DNA of 64,000 nucleotides from Viscum album (lineage: Eukaryota > Streptophyta > Magnoliopsida > Santalales > Viscaceae), in assembly GCA_963277665.1 (NCBI GenBank), contig CAUJRU010000141.1, positions 1,302,001 to 1,366,000 on the forward strand. The letters are read 5' to 3'. Under the pieces are notes generated by a model. That model was not told the DNA's origin, made no database searches, and saw only the letters and a program-made list of their open reading frames with translations. How positions within the stretch are numbered: the first letter of the stretch is position 1; each line of letters opens with the position of its first letter. A program made the translations under genes and the position numbers. Shown piece by piece: positions 36,091-51,147 of this stretch.

Positions 36091-38308
36091 TTGAAATTGG
36101 ACTCAAACTGGTGTCAATCTTTTGATACTTATTGTTTCATAAAAACACGTTATTTGCTCTGACAACGGGAATTAATTATTAAATTAATTAATGTGACCTA
36201 TATGTTTTGAATTTTGTAAAATAGACTTCATTTTTGAATTCGGAATATCAAATATATCTTAGGGTGAATTTTTGGTAATTTTCTGAAAAACTTCAATTTT
36301 TGATGAATAGTGAAACCACTAAGTGATAATCAAGCAAACTGATTTTTCAGTTAAATGAAAGTTTACCACTAATGTGTATTGAATTTTGAAAATCCGACAT
36401 ACATGGTTGTCATTAGTATGTAAAATGTGGTTCAATGAGATTATAATAATTTTTTGGTGAATAGTAACTTATTAAGTTCTTAATCACGATTAGTGGTAAT
36501 TAGTGTAGTTTAAGGTATAAATAATGCTTTAATAATATGAAATGACCTAGAAACAAGTCCCAAACTTATTGTTTGTGTCATGGCCGACCAAGACAAGCCA
36601 TGGGTCAACTTGGGGACCCCATGGAGACACTTTGGTAGGGAAATGACATAAATTACTTTTTATTTAATGTTAAAGTGAAAATGACACAAACATAATATGT
36701 TTTACGAAAACAATTTTTAAGTGGGGTTATACAAGTCCAAATTCTGATTATAAATAGTAATTGAAAAGCTAAAAAGATTTTCTATATCATAGTATTTTTT
36801 CTTATAATTTTTCAACATTAAATAAATTAAATTAGTTATGACATAATAATGATGCAGCGATGACATCATTATTTGACGATTTAAATAAAATGGAAAGAAA
36901 ATGTAAAATCTATGAACTACACATGGCCAAAACCAATTGGATGAGTGGATTTCTAACCCTTATCACCTTATCCACGAATTATATCGTTTTGGGACTTTTT
37001 AAAACCGAAACAGATTTTCAAATAAAGTAATGTTTCTTTACTTTCCAAAAGTGCCCCTCCTCTCCTCTTATAAAAGGCCCCCACCTCTACCTCATTTCAC
37101 ACACTCCTAAAGCCTTTGGCTCGGCCAACCCCTGCCCATTTACTCTCTCCACATCCCTATCCTCATCCTAGAGGATTCCCCGTGGGCATAATCCTTTCAA
37201 AGGAAGCCTTTAGGCTCAAATCAAAAGGAGTTACACTTTTAAAGGTAATTCTTTCTCTCATGTTCATTTGTATTATTTTTCTTCTCCAACCCCCTAAACT
37301 CTTTTTATTTACTTATTTTGTAACAACACCAGTATCTTAAATATACTATGATGTTGTTATAAGATTTATTTGAGCTACACTCTCACACAACTACATCAAA
37401 TGGTTAAAGAACATACGGTTTCCGTGGATGGTGAAATTCTGCCTCCCGAAACGATGATTGTTCAATACTCATTTAACACCTTCAAAGGTGGCCATTATGA
37501 TGTCACTATTTTTATATATGATATATAATATGTTTATGTTTTCCTTATGCTTATTTTTTTTCATTTTGGCCATACCTTTATGGTTCCCATTATGGGTAAA
37601 CACGATATCTTCACTTTAGGAAGTGCGGACTACCGCCCCCTAAAAGTGATTTGATTCGTTAATACCATATGTGGGATGTGTAAAGGATAAAGTTAATGAT
37701 ATTATATATGTTATTATAATGGAATTATAATATACTCTTATATCATTATGATTCCATTCCAGAAAATACGAAATAGAAATGGAAGTAGCGTTCATGCGTA
37801 CGTACGGCTTACCGTCTCCATGAACGGTGCATTTCATTTCTTACCTCTAAATGTGATGTAATATTATAAATACATGTATATGCTGAATATATATGATGTA
37901 TATGTTATCCAAATCATTAATATCATTCTAGATATAATGAACCTTTGACCAAATTAACAACATGTAAGTGTAAGAAGTCTATTTTTGACTTAAGAACCAA
38001 ATACCGACAAAATGAACATTATTAACTTAAATGATTACATGATTTCCATAACATGGTATAAAAGGAATAATGAACTTGAAAAAGTTTCTTAAGCAAGTAT
38101 AGATCAACTCAAGTTTATTATTCAGGAGATTAAAGAACGGTCGGGTCAAGTCGGATATGAGGTATGGGACTTCGTCTCAATTTCCTTTCATTGAGGCATA
38201 TTTTATTTTATACACAACTTTATTTTATACGGTGTATAAACCCCTTTGACTTTTACGTTTATTCAAAAGGAATCTTTTTTATACGAAGCATTTACTAAAT
38301 GACAAAAA
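36091..38308 (+). mobile_element. LTR fragment, middle part
   Basis: Starts inside the U3 duplication (TTGAAATTGG, compare 26476). It has TATA 37069-37074, small ORF 37400-37528 (intact) and hairpin 37775-37841, and ends in the A module at about 38308. Confidence 0.8.
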
Positions 38309-38412
38309 TTCCTTAAGAACCTTTTTCAATTTCATTATTACTTTTATATCACTTATTACCATGTCATAAACATTATGTAATCATTAAAGTTAATAATATT
38401 TGTTTTGCCGAT
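38309..38412 (-). mobile_element. 104-bp LTR sliver
   Basis: Matches the stretch between the B module and the hairpin (compare 9897-9995), ending TTTTGCCGAT. It lies between a plus-strand LTR and a minus-strand LTR 3' end. Such a short template-like insert at a junction is typical of end-joining with filler DNA. Confidence 0.7.
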
Positions 38413-40924
38413 CCAACTATAAGGCCCCAGCCTTAAACCTTACTTAATCTTGAGTTATTACAAGATTACACATTGAGGATCTTTTCAGGTTTAGAGTTTT
38501 AGAGAATTAGATCATGAAACTTGCATTACATTCCACATTTAAACAAAGTGGTTACATAAAAGACAGTATTCATTCTTCCCATCAACGGAAACATATTTAA
38601 AATAAAACATGGATTCTTTCTTGACACATCCTTGACACTATCATCACATCATGTACCCTTCCCTTGACCTGTGAAAAACATTTCAAAAACTTGGGATGAG
38701 CATAAAAAGCTCAGTAAGGGATATATAGATATGGAAAGGAAACATGACTACATGTATACATAAGAATGAAATCATACTTTACCCATAAAACATAGGCATA
38801 TCAAATCATGAATAAATCATAGAAATCATAAGACATAAAGGTAACTTGAGGCATTCATAACATTCTTACGTAGGGAGTAACCCTCTTGGTTACGTTTGGA
38901 ATACCCATCACAGTATATTCCCTAAATCTATTTGGAGAAACCTTAACGTTTCACTCCTTCGCGTTACCCAATGCATTGGAGAGCTATAACGGGCTCACCC
39001 GCCCTTAGTTTATCACGGAACCACCCGTCTTCATAATAATGCCCAAGAACCATAACATAATCATATCACATAAAACATGCATAAAGGAAACATAACATTT
39101 CCACATTTCAATCATGAGATATCAATACAACACATTGATATAATAAAAACATTATGAAAACCATTTTCAATACCAAAGTAAAACATGGTATTTATTTTTC
39201 GTTTAAAAAAAAGGTATGGCTTGTAGAGGAAGCCGAAACTCAAATAACGGTCACGACGACGGAGAAGTCGTTGTCGCCGCATACGTACGACAAAAACATT
39301 CCCTTTTTTCGTTTAGTAAACGCTTCGTATAAAAAATATTCCTTTTGAATAAACGTAAAACTCAAAGGGGTTTATACACCATATAAAATAAAGTTGTGTA
39401 TAAAATAAAATATGCCTCAATGAAAGGAGATTGAGACGAAGTCTCATACCTCGTATCCGACTTGACCCGACCGTTCTTTAATCTCCTGGATAATAAACTT
39501 GAGTTAATCTATACTTGCTTATGAATCTTTTTCAAGTTCATTATTCCTTTTATACCATTTTATGAACATCATGTAATTAGTTAAGTTAATAATGTTCATT
39601 TTGTCGGTATTTGGTTCTTAAGTCAAAAATAGACTTCTTACACTTACATGTTGTTAATTTGTTCAAAGGTTCATTATATCCAGAATGGTATTCATGATGT
39701 AGATATCATATATGTCATATATATCCAGTACATACATGCATTTATAATATTACATAATCATTTAGAGGTAAGAAATGAAATGCACCGTTCATGGAGACGG
39801 TAAGCCGTACGTACGCATGAACGCTACTTTCATATCTATTTCATATTTTATAGAATGGAATCATAATGATATAAAGTTATATTATAATTCCAGTATAATA
39901 TCATATATAATATCATAGTTCCATCCTTTATATGTCCCACATATGGTATTTAACGAATCAAATCACTTTGAGGGGGCGGTAGTCCGCACTTCCTAAAATG
40001 AAGATATCGTGTTTACCCATAATGGAAACCATAAAGGTATGCCCAAAATGAAAACAAACAGCAGCTTAAGGAAAACATAAACATATTATATATCATATAT
40101 AAAAATAGTGACATCATAATGGCCACCTTTGAAGGTGTTAAATGAGTATTGAACAATCATCGTTTCGGGAGGCAGAATTTCGCCATCCACGGAAACCGTA
40201 TGTTCTTTAACCATTTGATGTAGTTGTGTGAGTGTGTAGCTCAAATAAATCTTATAACAACATCCTAGTATATTTAAGATACTGGTGTTGTTACAAAAGG
40301 AGTAAATAAAAAGAGTTTAGGGGGTTGGAGAAGCAATATAATACAAATGAACATGAGAGAAAGAATTACCTTTAAAAGTGTAACTCCTTTTGATTTGAGC
40401 CTAAAGGCTTCCTTTGAAAGGATTCTGACCAAGGGGAATCCACTAGGATTAGGATAGGGATGTGGAGAGAGTAAATGGGCAGGGGTTGGCCGAGCCAAAG
40501 GCTTGAGGAGTGTGTGAAATGAGGTAGAGGTGGGGGCCTTTTATAAGAGGAGAGGAGGGGCACTTTTGGAAAGTAAAGAAATATTACTTTACTTGAAAAT
40601 GTGTTTCGGTTTTAAAAGGTCCCACATTGATAGAATTCGTGGATAAGGTGATAAGGGTTCGAAATCCACTCATCCAATTGGTTTTGGACATGTGTAGTTC
40701 ATAGATTTTACATTATCTTTCTATTTTATTTAAATCGTCAAATAATGATGTCATCGCTGCATCATTATTATGTCATAAATAATTAAAATTATTTAATGTC
40801 TAAAAATTATAAAAAAAATACTATGATATAGGAAATCGTTTTAGCTTTCCAATGACTATTTATAATAAAAATTTGGACTTATATAACCCCACTTAAAAAT
40901 TGTTTTCGTAAAACATATTATGTT
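38413..40924 (-). mobile_element. A-type LTR, 3' two-thirds
   Basis: Begins CCAACTATAAGGCCCC, the LTR 3' end plus five PBS-side bases. A module 39150-39460, hairpin 39771-39837 (outer arm TTTCATATCT), small ORF 40086-40214 (intact), TATA 40540-40545. Cut at about 40924 in U3. The ORF at 39154-39348 is antisense to the LTR and is treated as chance. Confidence 0.8.
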
Positions 40925-41800
40925 CCTATGAAAAACATTTAAAAAACTTGGGATGAGCATAAGAAGCTCAGTAAGGGATACACAAAGAATTAAAACTATT
41001 AGATTTTCAAAACAACAAGTAAACCATGAATACTTTATCAATGTAATACTTTTCACCTTCATGATGTAGTAAAAACTTTTCACTGAAAAAAAAGTATCAT
41101 TACTTACCTTTTTGTAACCAAAGGATTACTATAAAACCCATATAAAGAACACATAACATATATAAAGGTAACTTGAAACATAAAAATAATTAAGTGGAAT
41201 AACCATACGGTCAATTTCCACACATATCACTTAATGGAATAGCCATACGGCCAATTTCCATACATACTTAATGGAATAGCCATACGACCGACTTCCATAC
41301 CCAATGCATTGGAGGTTATAACGTAACCACCCGTCCTGGTATTCACGGCACCACCCGTCATATGGTTTATAACGTAACCACCCATTAAAATGTCCAAGTA
41401 CCAATATAAAATCATAAAACATAAAACCAATATAAAGGAAAGATAACATTTCCACATTTCAATCACAATATATCATAAATATATTGACATAATAGAATCC
41501 TTTATCAAAAACATTTTCAATACCAAAATACATAAAAGAGTATATGGTATTTATTTTATTTTAAAAACATTACGGCTTGTTGAGGAAGCCAAAGACCAAA
41601 TAATACTCGCGGCGGCGGAAAAAGTCATTGTCACCGCGTACGTTAAAAAAACATTCCTTTTTGTCGTTTTGTAAAACGCTTCGTATAAAAAGGTTCCTTT
41701 TGTATAAAAGTAAAAGTCAAAGGGGGTTTATACACCGTATAAAAGAAAGTTGTGTATAAAACGAAATATGCCTCAATGAAAGGAGATTGAGACGAAGTCT
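40925..41800 (-). mobile_element. C-type LTR fragment, 3' part
   Basis: Begins near the acceptor-like site (CCTATGAAAAACATTT, compare the reverse of 1035-1050). It contains both C-type repeat arrays (about 41191-41395) and runs to GAGACGAAGTC. It shows no PBS or PPT of its own. Confidence 0.75.
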
Positions 41801-44800
41801 CTCACAAAGACGGTATCCTTGGTTTAAGGATAAATCAATTACATAATTATGTGTGACAAATGAATACACCAAATATAATTGGATATTAAGTGTAAAATAA
41901 TCAAAGGTCATTCACACATATTCAAAGGATGACATATTCAATAACTACATGTTGAACCCAAAGAAATCGAAATTGGGTTAAGAAGTTCCCTTGACAGCCT
42001 AACGGCGTCACCTCAAAATGAGTTGATGAGAGATAAAAAGTGTATCTCATCACTTGGACATAAAAGTTACATCACTAAGGATATATGAGAACATATCCCA
42101 ACATAACAATATGTAATTTAAAAGACCCAACAGAAGAAGTCTTTTAAAAAGAGGAGGGTGAAAGGTTCCCTTACCGACTTGGGTATCTTTCGAAACATAC
42201 ACCCCGTGAAAGAAGGAAAATACATCACTGATGTAAATAATCATAAATGAAAGAATATTACACAATGAGTAAAATAATGGTCAGTACATACACCACTCAA
42301 AGGAAATTGTGGAAAATGTAGCCTAAATCTCACGGAAATAAAAGTGAGATGAAAAATCACTTTACGAAAACTCGGCAGCCTAACGGCGCCACTTAAAACT
42401 TCCAAAAATGGATTGATGAGATCAAATAGGGTATCTCATCACATTATAACAAAATTTACAGAAAGAGGAATATGAAAGAACATCCCCCAACATTAAAAAG
42501 AGGATCCTAAGATAAGTGACATAAAGGAGAGTACTTAAAAAGAAAGAGAGAGGTTAGATCTCTTACGAAAGTTTGGCAGCCTAACGGTGCCACTCAAAAC
42601 TTCCAAAATGGATTGATGAGAGAGAATAGGGTCTCTCATCACAAAAACATAAAAATTACAGTAATTTTAATATAAAATATCATCCCAATAACAAGAAATA
42701 TGAGCTTTAAAAGGAATGACATAAAAGTGTGTACTTAAAAAGAAAGAGAGGAGTAGGATCCCTTACCTTGGGTCCGACTTGACTCGATCGTTCTTTAACG
42801 TCCTGAATAATAAACATGAGTTAATTTATACTTGATTAAGAACCTTTTTAAAGTTCATTATTCCTTTTATATCACTTATTGCCATGTTATAAACATTATG
42901 TCATCATTTAAGTTAATAATATTTGTTTTGCCGATATTTTGGTTCTTAAGTCGAAAGTGGACTTCTTACAATTACATGTTGTTCGTGTGGCCAAATGTTT
43001 ATTATATCCAGAATTGTATTCATGATGTAGATATCATATATTTCATATATATCCATCATATACATGTATTTATAATAGTACATTACATTTGGGGATAAGA
43101 AATGAAATGCACCGTTCATGGAGACGGTAAGCCGTACGTACGCATGGACGCTACTTTCATTTCTATTTCGTATTTTATAGAATGTAATAATAATGATATA
43201 AAGTTATATTATAATTCCATTATAATATCATATATAATATCATAGTTCCATCCTTTATACGTCCCACATATGGTATTTAACGAATCAAATCACTTTGAGG
43301 GGGCGGTAGTCCGCACTTCCTTAAATGAAGATATCGCGTTTACCCATAATTGAAACCATAAAGGTGAGACACAAATAAAAAATACATAAGATTAAGTAAA
43401 GAATAAACATATTATATATCATATATAAAAATATTGACATCATAATGGCCACCTTTGAAGGTGTTAGATGAGTATTGAACAATCATCGTTTCGGGAGGCA
43501 GAATTTCCCCATCCACGGAAACCGTATGTTCTTTAACCATTTGATGTAGTTGTGTGATATTGTAGCTCGAATAAATATTATAACAACATACTAGTATATT
43601 GAATATACTGGTGTTGTTACAAAAGAAGTAAATAAAGAGAGTTTTGGGGGTTGGAGAAGCAAAATAAAACAAATGAACATGAGAGAATGAATTACCTTTA
43701 AAAGTGTAACTCCTTTTGATTTGAGCCTAAAGGCTTACTTTGAAAGGATTCTTCCCAAAGGGAATACTATAGGATGAGGAGAGGGATGTGGAGGGAGTAA
43801 ATGAGCAGAGTTTGGCCGAGCCAAAGGCTTGAGGAGTGTGTGAAATGAGGTAGAGGTGGGGGCCTTTTATAAGAGGAGAGGAGGGGCACTTTTGGAAAGT
43901 AAAGAAATATTACTTTATTTGAAAATGTGTTTCGGTTTTAAAAGGTCCCACATTGATATAATTCGTGTATAAGGTGATAAGTTTTCGAAATCCACCCATA
44001 CAATTGGTTTTGGACATGTTTAGTTCATAGATTTTACATTATATTTCCATTTTATTTAAATCATCAAATAATGATGTCATCGCTGCATCATTATTATGTC
44101 ATAAATAATTTATTTTATTTAATGTCTAAAAATTATAAAAAAACTACTATGATTTAGGAAATCTTTTTATATTTCCAATGACTATTTATAATCAAAATAT
44201 GGACTTGTGTAACCTCACTTAAAAACTGTTTTAGTAAAACACATCATGTTTGTGTCAATTTAATTTTAACATTAAATAAAAAGTTATTTATGTCATTTCC
44301 CAACCAAAGTGTCTACATGGGGTCCCCAAGTTGTCCCATGGCTTGTCTTGGTCGGCCATGACTCACCCAATAGGTGTAGGACAAGTGTCGTGGTGTTTTC
44401 ACATTCTTATAATATCATTTTTACCTTAAACTACACTAATTACCTCTAATCGCGATTAAGAACTTAATAAGTTACTATTCACCAAAAATTATTATAATCT
44501 CATTGAACCACATTTTACTTATTAATGAAAACCATGTATGTCGGATTTTTGAAATTCAAAACACAATGATTGCAAAATTTCATTTAAACGGAAAATCAGT
44601 CTTTATAAGTACCACTTAGTGGTTTCACTATTCCGCAAAAATTGAAGTTTTTCAGAAAATTACCAAAAATTCACCCTAAGCTATATTTGATATTACGAAT
44701 TCAAAAATGAAGTCTATTTTACAAAATTCAAAACATATAAGTCACATTAATTAATTTAATAATTAATTCCCGTTGTCAGAGCAAATAGCGTGTTTTTATA

Positions 44801-45440
44801 AAACAATAAGTATCAAAAGATTGACACTAGTTTAAGTCTAATTTCATAGTGAAATTAATTCCAACGACCGCTATTGGATTTAATGGTAAAAATATTTTCT
44901 AATTTAACTTTAAAACCAATTCAAAAGATAATCTAATCATATAAATAAATTAGATTAAAAAGTGGTTTTGAATTAAAATACAACATTTTACACTATTCAT
45001 TAAAAAATGAACTTTATCGGAAAGATACCAAAAATTTACACAAAGTAAATTTTGCTGTCCCGATTCTTAAGAAGAGCTTTATTTGGTCCAAAAGAATTTT
45101 TAAGAGTGAACAAAACTATATTTAATGATGGTTCAACATGAAAAGGTGATAAGTGAACCTTTAGTGAAAACTAGGGCATATACGCCTAAAATTGAATTCT
45201 TTCTGTATTTTAATCCTCTATCCTTTATTGGATAAATGTAAAAACATTTAAAAACATATATAATCATATTTTAGTTATTTCTATCCATTCCCACCATTAC
45301 AACGGCTACATGTTAACTACCATTTAAAATAATATTATTTTATTATTAGAGTGCAACGTAAGATTCCCAAGAAACTCGTTGTTGCGTGTTGGGTACGCCA
45401 TCGAGCATAGCATCCCCTTTAAAGTCATTTAAATATTTTA
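41801..45440 (-). mobile_element. B-type LTR fragment
   Basis: Starts inside the B module (compare 9060). It has a four-unit repeat array, hairpin 43098-43164, small ORF 43412-43540 (intact, and open for about 43 codons upstream), TATA 43866-43871 and the U3 duplication. It ends in the stretch about 60 bp before the LTR 5' end (compare 5585). Confidence 0.8.
41988..42760 (-). repeat. B-module tandem repeats, four units
   Basis: Unit marks at 41988, 42168, 42358, 42560 and 42760. The spacing is the same as in the array at 13059-13830. Confidence 0.65.
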
Positions 45441-47906
45441 TCCACGAATTATATCAATGTGGTACCTTTTGAAACCGAAACACATTTTCAAATAAAGTAA
45501 TATTTCTTTACATTCCAAAAGTACCCCTCCTCTCCTCTTATAAAAGGCCCCCACCTCTACCTCATTTAACACACTCCTCAAGCCTTTGGCTCGGCCAAAC
45601 CCTGCCCATTTACTCTCTCCACATCCCTCTACTCATCTTAGAGGATTCCCTTTGGGCATAATCCTTTCGAAGGAAGCCTTTAGGCTCAAATCAAAAAGAG
45701 TTACACTTTTAAAGGTAATTCATTCTCTCATGTTCATTTGTTTTATCTTGCTTCTCCAACCCCCTAAACTCTTTTTATTTACTTCTTTTGTAACAACACC
45801 AGTATCTTCAATATACTAGGATGTTGTTATAAGATTTATTCTAGCTACACTCTCACACATCTACATCAAATGGTTAAAGAACATACGGTTTCCGTGGATG
45901 GTGAAATTCTGCCTCCCGAAACGATGATTGTTCAATACTCATTTAACACCTTCGAAGGTGGCCATTATGATGTCACTATTTTTATATATGATATATAATA
46001 TGTTAATGTTTTCTTTAAGCTTCTGTATTTTTCATTTTTGGCATACCTTTATGGTTTCCATTATGGGTAAACACGATATCTTCATTTAAGGAAGTGCGGA
46101 CTACCGCCCCCTAAAAGTGATGTGATTCGTTAATGCCATATGTGGGACGTGTAAAGGATGGATTTAAAGTTATTATATATGATGTTATACTGGAATTATA
46201 ATATACCTCTATATCATTATTATTTCTTTCCATTAAAGTATGAGATAGAAATGAAAGTAGCGTTCATGCGTACGTACGGCTTACCGTCTCCATGAACGGT
46301 GCATTTCATTTCTTATCCCCAAATGTAATGTACTATTAAAATTACATGTATATAATGTATATATATAATTAATGATATATCTAAATGATGAATATAATTC
46401 TGGAATTAAAATATACATACCTCTCATTTAGTTTTAATTCCACTAATATGATAAAGAAATGAAAGTAGCGTTCATGCGTACGTACGGCTTACCGTCTCCA
46501 TGAACGGTGCATTTCATTTCTTACCTCTAAATGATTATGTAATATTATAAATACATGTATATGCTGGATATATATTATACATATTATATCCAAATTGGGA
46601 ATTTCATTCTGGATATAAAGAACTTTTGACCACATGAACAACATGTAATTGTAACAAGTCCACTTTCGACTTAAGAACCAAATATTGAAAAAACAAACAC
46701 TATTAACTTAAATGGTTACATAATGTTTATAACATGGAAATAAGTGATATAAAAGGAATAATGAACTTTAAAAAGGTTCTTAATCAAGTATAAATTAACT
46801 CAAGTTTATTATTCAGGGCGTTAAAGAACGATCGAGTCAAGTCGGACCCGAGGTAAGGGACTTCGTCTCAATCTCCTTTCATTGAGGCATATTTCGTTTT
46901 ATACACAACTTTCTTTTATACGGTGTATAAAATCCTTTTACTTTTAATTTTATACAAAAGGAATATTTTTCTACGAAGCGTTTTACTAAACGACAAAAAG
47001 GAATGTTTTTTTTAACGTACGCGGTGACAACGACCTTTTCCGCCGCCACGAGTATTATTTGATCTTTGGCTTTCTCAACAAGCCATAATGTTTTTAGAAT
47101 AAAATAAATACCATATACTCTTTTATGTATTTTGGTATTGAAAATGGTTTTGAAAAAGGATTCTATTATGTCAATATATTTATGATACATTGTGATTGAA
47201 ATGTGGAAATGTTATCATTCCTTTATATTGGTTTTATGTTTTATGATTTTATAATGGTACTTGGACATTTTAACGGGTGGTTACGTTATAAACCATATGA
47301 CGGGTGGTGCCGTGAATACCAGGACGGGTGGTTACGTTATAACCTCCAATGCATTGGGTATGGAAGTCGGCCGTATGGCTATTCCATTAAGTATGTATGG
47401 AAATTGGCCATATGGCTATTCCATTAAGTGATATGTGTGGAAGTCAACCGTATGGTTATTCCACTTAAGTATGTTTATGTCCCAAGTTACCTTTATATAT
47501 TCTATGTGTTCTTTATATGGGTTTTATGGTAATCCTTTGGTTACAAAAAGGTAAGTAATGATACTTTTTTCAGTGAATATTTTTCGTACTACTTCATGAA
47601 GGTGAAGGTATTACTTTGATACAGTATACATGGTTTACTTGATGTTTGAAAAACTAACAGTTTTCATTCTCTTTGTATCCCTTACTGAGCTTTTTATGCT
47701 CACCCCAAGTTTTTAGAAATGTTTTTCACAGGACTTAAAGTGGAATAAGGTCAAGGATGGGATCAAGGGAATTTCATGCTATCTAAAACATGGAATCTAG
47801 ACATCTTTCTTTTTAAGAGTTTTTATTTTATGGAGACTTAGTAGAAGTGTCTACTTTGTAATCTTTTAAGATGTAATAGTTTTGTTCTAATTCTCTAAAA
47901 CTCTAA
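45441..47906 (+). mobile_element. C-type LTR fragment with two hairpins
   Basis: Starts just upstream of the TATA box (45539-45544). Small ORF 45870-45998 (intact), two 67-nt hairpins (46247-46313 and 46455-46521), then the C module with both repeat arrays (47271-47468) and the acceptor-like site near 47730. It ends at CTCTAAAAC and shares AAAC with the next segment. Confidence 0.8.
46247..46521 (-). repeat. duplicated 67-nt hairpin, 208-bp spacing
   Basis: Two complete hairpin units lie exactly 208 bp apart. The same pair with the same spacing occurs at 61126-61400 in the opposite orientation. The duplication therefore happened once in a C-type ancestor. Confidence 0.8.
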
Positions 47907-50900
47907 AACATGAGTTCATACATACATAAGAATGAAATCATACTTTACCCATAAAACATAGGCACTTTAACATACCTCATAAAATCATGAATAAATCATA
48001 GAAATCATAAGACATAAAGGTAACTTGAGGCATTCATAACATTCTTACGTAGGGAGTAACCCTCTTGGTTACGTTTGGAATACCCATCAAAGTATATTCC
48101 CTAAAATCTCTTTGGAGAAACCTTAACGTTTCACTCCTTCGCGTTACCCAATGCATTGGAGAGCTATAACGGGCTCACCCGCCCTTAGTTTATCACGGAA
48201 CCACCCGTGTTCATAATAATGCCCAAGAACCATAAAATAATCATATCACATAAAACATGCATAAAGGAAACATAACATTTCCACATTTCAATCACGAGAT
48301 ATCAATACAACACATTGATATAATAAAAACATTATGAAAACCATTTTCAATACCAAAGTAAAACATGGTATTTATTTTTATTTTAAAAAAATAAGGTATG
48401 GATTGAAGAGGAAGCCGAAACTCAAATAACGGTTACGACGGCGGAGAAGTCGTTGTCGCCGCATACGTACGACAAAAACATTCCCTATTGTCATTTAGTA
48501 AACTCTTCATATAAAAAAGATTCCTTTTGAATAAACATAAAAGTCAAAGGGGTTTATACACCGTATAAAAGAAAGTTGTGTATAAAATAAAATATGCCTC
48601 AATGAAAGGAGATTGAGACGAAGTCCCATACCTCGTATCCGACTTGACCCGACCGTTCTTTAATATCCTGAATAATAAACTTGAGTTAATCTATACTTGC
48701 TCAAGAAGCTTTTTCAAGTTCATTATTACTTTTATGCCATGTTATGAACATCATGTAATCAGTTAAGTTAATAATGTTCATTTTGTCGGTATTTGGTTCT
48801 TAAGTCAAAAAGAGACTTCTTACACTTACATGTTGTTAATTTGGTCAAAGGTTCATTATATCCAGAATGGTATTCATTATGTAGATATCATATATGTCAT
48901 ATATATCCAGTACATAATTGCATTTATAATATTACATAATCATTTAGAGGTAAGAAATGAAATGCACCGTTCATGGAGACGGTAAGCCGTACGTACGCAT
49001 GAATGCTACTTTCATTTCTATTTCGTATTTTATAGAATGGAATCATAATGATATAAAGGTATATTATAATTCCAGTATAATATCATATATAATATCATAG
49101 TTCCATCCTTTATATGTCCCACATATGGTATTTAACGAATCAAATCACTTTGAGGGGGCGGTAGTCCGCACTTCCTAAAATGAAGATATCGTGTTCACCC
49201 ATAATGGAAACCATAAAGGCATGCCCAAAATGAAAAAAACAGAAGCTTAAGGAAAACATAAACATATTATATATCATATATAAAAATAGTGACATCATAA
49301 TGGCCACCTTTGAAGGTGTTAAATGAGTATTGAACAATCATCGTTTCGGGAGGCAGAATTTCGCCATCCACGGAAACCGTATGTTCTTTAACCATTTGAT
49401 GTAGTTGTGTGAGTGTGTAGCTCAAATATATCTTATAACAACATCCTAGTATATTGAAGATACTGGTTTTGTTACAAAAGAAGTAAATAAAAAGAGTTTA
49501 GGGGGTTGGAGAAGCAAAATAAAACAAATGAACATGAGAGAATGAATTACCTTTAAAAGTGTAACTCCTTTTGATTTGAGCCTAAAGGCTTCCTTTGAAA
49601 GGATTATGCCCAAAGGGAATCCTCTAGGATGAGGAGAGGGATGTGGAGAGAGTAAATGGGCAGGGGTTGGCCGAGCCAAAGGCTTGAGGAGTGTGTGAAA
49701 TGAGGTAGAGGTGGGGGCCTTTAATAAGAGGAGAGGAGGGGCACTTTTGGAAAGTAAAGAAATATTACTTTATTTGAAAATGTGTTTCGGTTTTAAAAGT
49801 TCCCACATTGATATAATTCTTGTATAAGGTGATAAGGGTTCGAAATACACTCATCCAATTGGTTTTGGACATGTGTAGTTCATAGATTTTACATTGTCTT
49901 TCCATTTTATTTAAATCGTCAAATAATGATGTCATCGCTGCATCGAGATTATGTCATTAATAATTTAATTTATTTAATGTCTAAAAATCATAAAAAAAAT
50001 ACTATGATGTAGGAAATAGTTTTTGCTTTTCAATGACTATTTATAATCAAATATCTGATCTTTATAACCCCATGTAAAAATTGTTTTCGTAAAACATATT
50101 ATGTTTGTGTCATTTTTACTTTTACATTAAATAAAAAGTTATTTATGTCATTTCCCAACCAAAATGTCTCCATGGGGTCCCCAAGTTGACCCATGGCTTG
50201 TCTTGGTCGGCCATGACACAAACAATAAGGTTGGGACATGTGTCTAGGTCATTTCATATTATTAAAGCATTATTTATACCTTAAACTACACTAATCACCA
50301 CTAATCGCGATTAAAAACTTAATAAGATACTATTCACCAAAAAATTATTTTAATATCATTGAACCACATTTTACTTCTTAATGATAACCATGTATGTCGG
50401 ATTTTAAAAATTCAATACACATTAGTGGTAAACTTTCATTTAACTGAAAAATCAGTTTGCTTGATTACCACTTAGTGGTTTCACTATTCATTAAAAATTG
50501 AAGTTTTTCAGAAAATTACGAAAAATTCACCCTAAGCTATATTTGATATTCCGAATTCAAAAATGAAGTCTATTTTACAAAATTAAAATCATATAAGTCA
50601 CATTAATTAATTTAATAATTAATTCCCGCTGCCAGAGCAAATAGCGTGTTTTTACAAAACAATAAGTATCAAAAGATTGACACCAGTTTAAGTCTAATTT
50701 CAAAGTGAAATTGATTCCAATGACCACCATTGGATAAAATGGTAAAAATATATTCTAATTTCACTTCAAAACCAATTCAAAACATAATCTAATCATATAA
50801 ATAAATTAGATTAAAAAGCAGTTTTGATGTAAAATGCAGTATTTTTCACTATTCATTAAAAAATGAACATTGTCAGAAAAATACCAAAAATTCACACAAG

Positions 50901-51147
50901 GTAAATTTTGATGTCCCAATCATAAAGGATAAGTTTATTTTGACAAACATAGTTTATAAAATTGTCAAAATATAGATTCAAAAATGGTTTTCCATCAAAA
51001 GGCAGTAAAACAATCTTTTAAGAATATTAGTGTATTTCATGCATAAGATTGTATTTATTTTCATTTTAAGCCTCTATAACACTATCTTAATCATTAATAA
51101 ACATAGATAAAAATATATATTATTCATTACTTACTTGGGATGTTACA
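47907..51147 (-). mobile_element. A-type LTR with intact 5' terminus
   Basis: Lacks about 320 bp of its 3' end. It keeps the A module, hairpin (48953-49019), small ORF (49267-49395, intact), U3, and the exact LTR start (reverse of TGTAACATCCC, 51137-51147). Beyond the start there is no PPT; another LTR follows at once, sharing AT. Its TATA region is damaged (49719-49732). Confidence 0.85.
49719..49732 (-). promoter_or_regulatory. altered LTR TATA box
   Basis: Reads CCTCTTATTAAAGG on the minus strand where every other copy has CCTCTTATAAAAGG. This is the only LTR in the window with a changed TATA core and is probably weakened as a promoter. Confidence 0.7.

Noticed and set aside
46879..47190. 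103-codon ORF in the A/C module and its shorter relatives (196-414, 39154-39348)
   Set aside because: Antisense to the LTR, lysine-rich from AT-rich DNA, different lengths in each copy, no recognisable domain.
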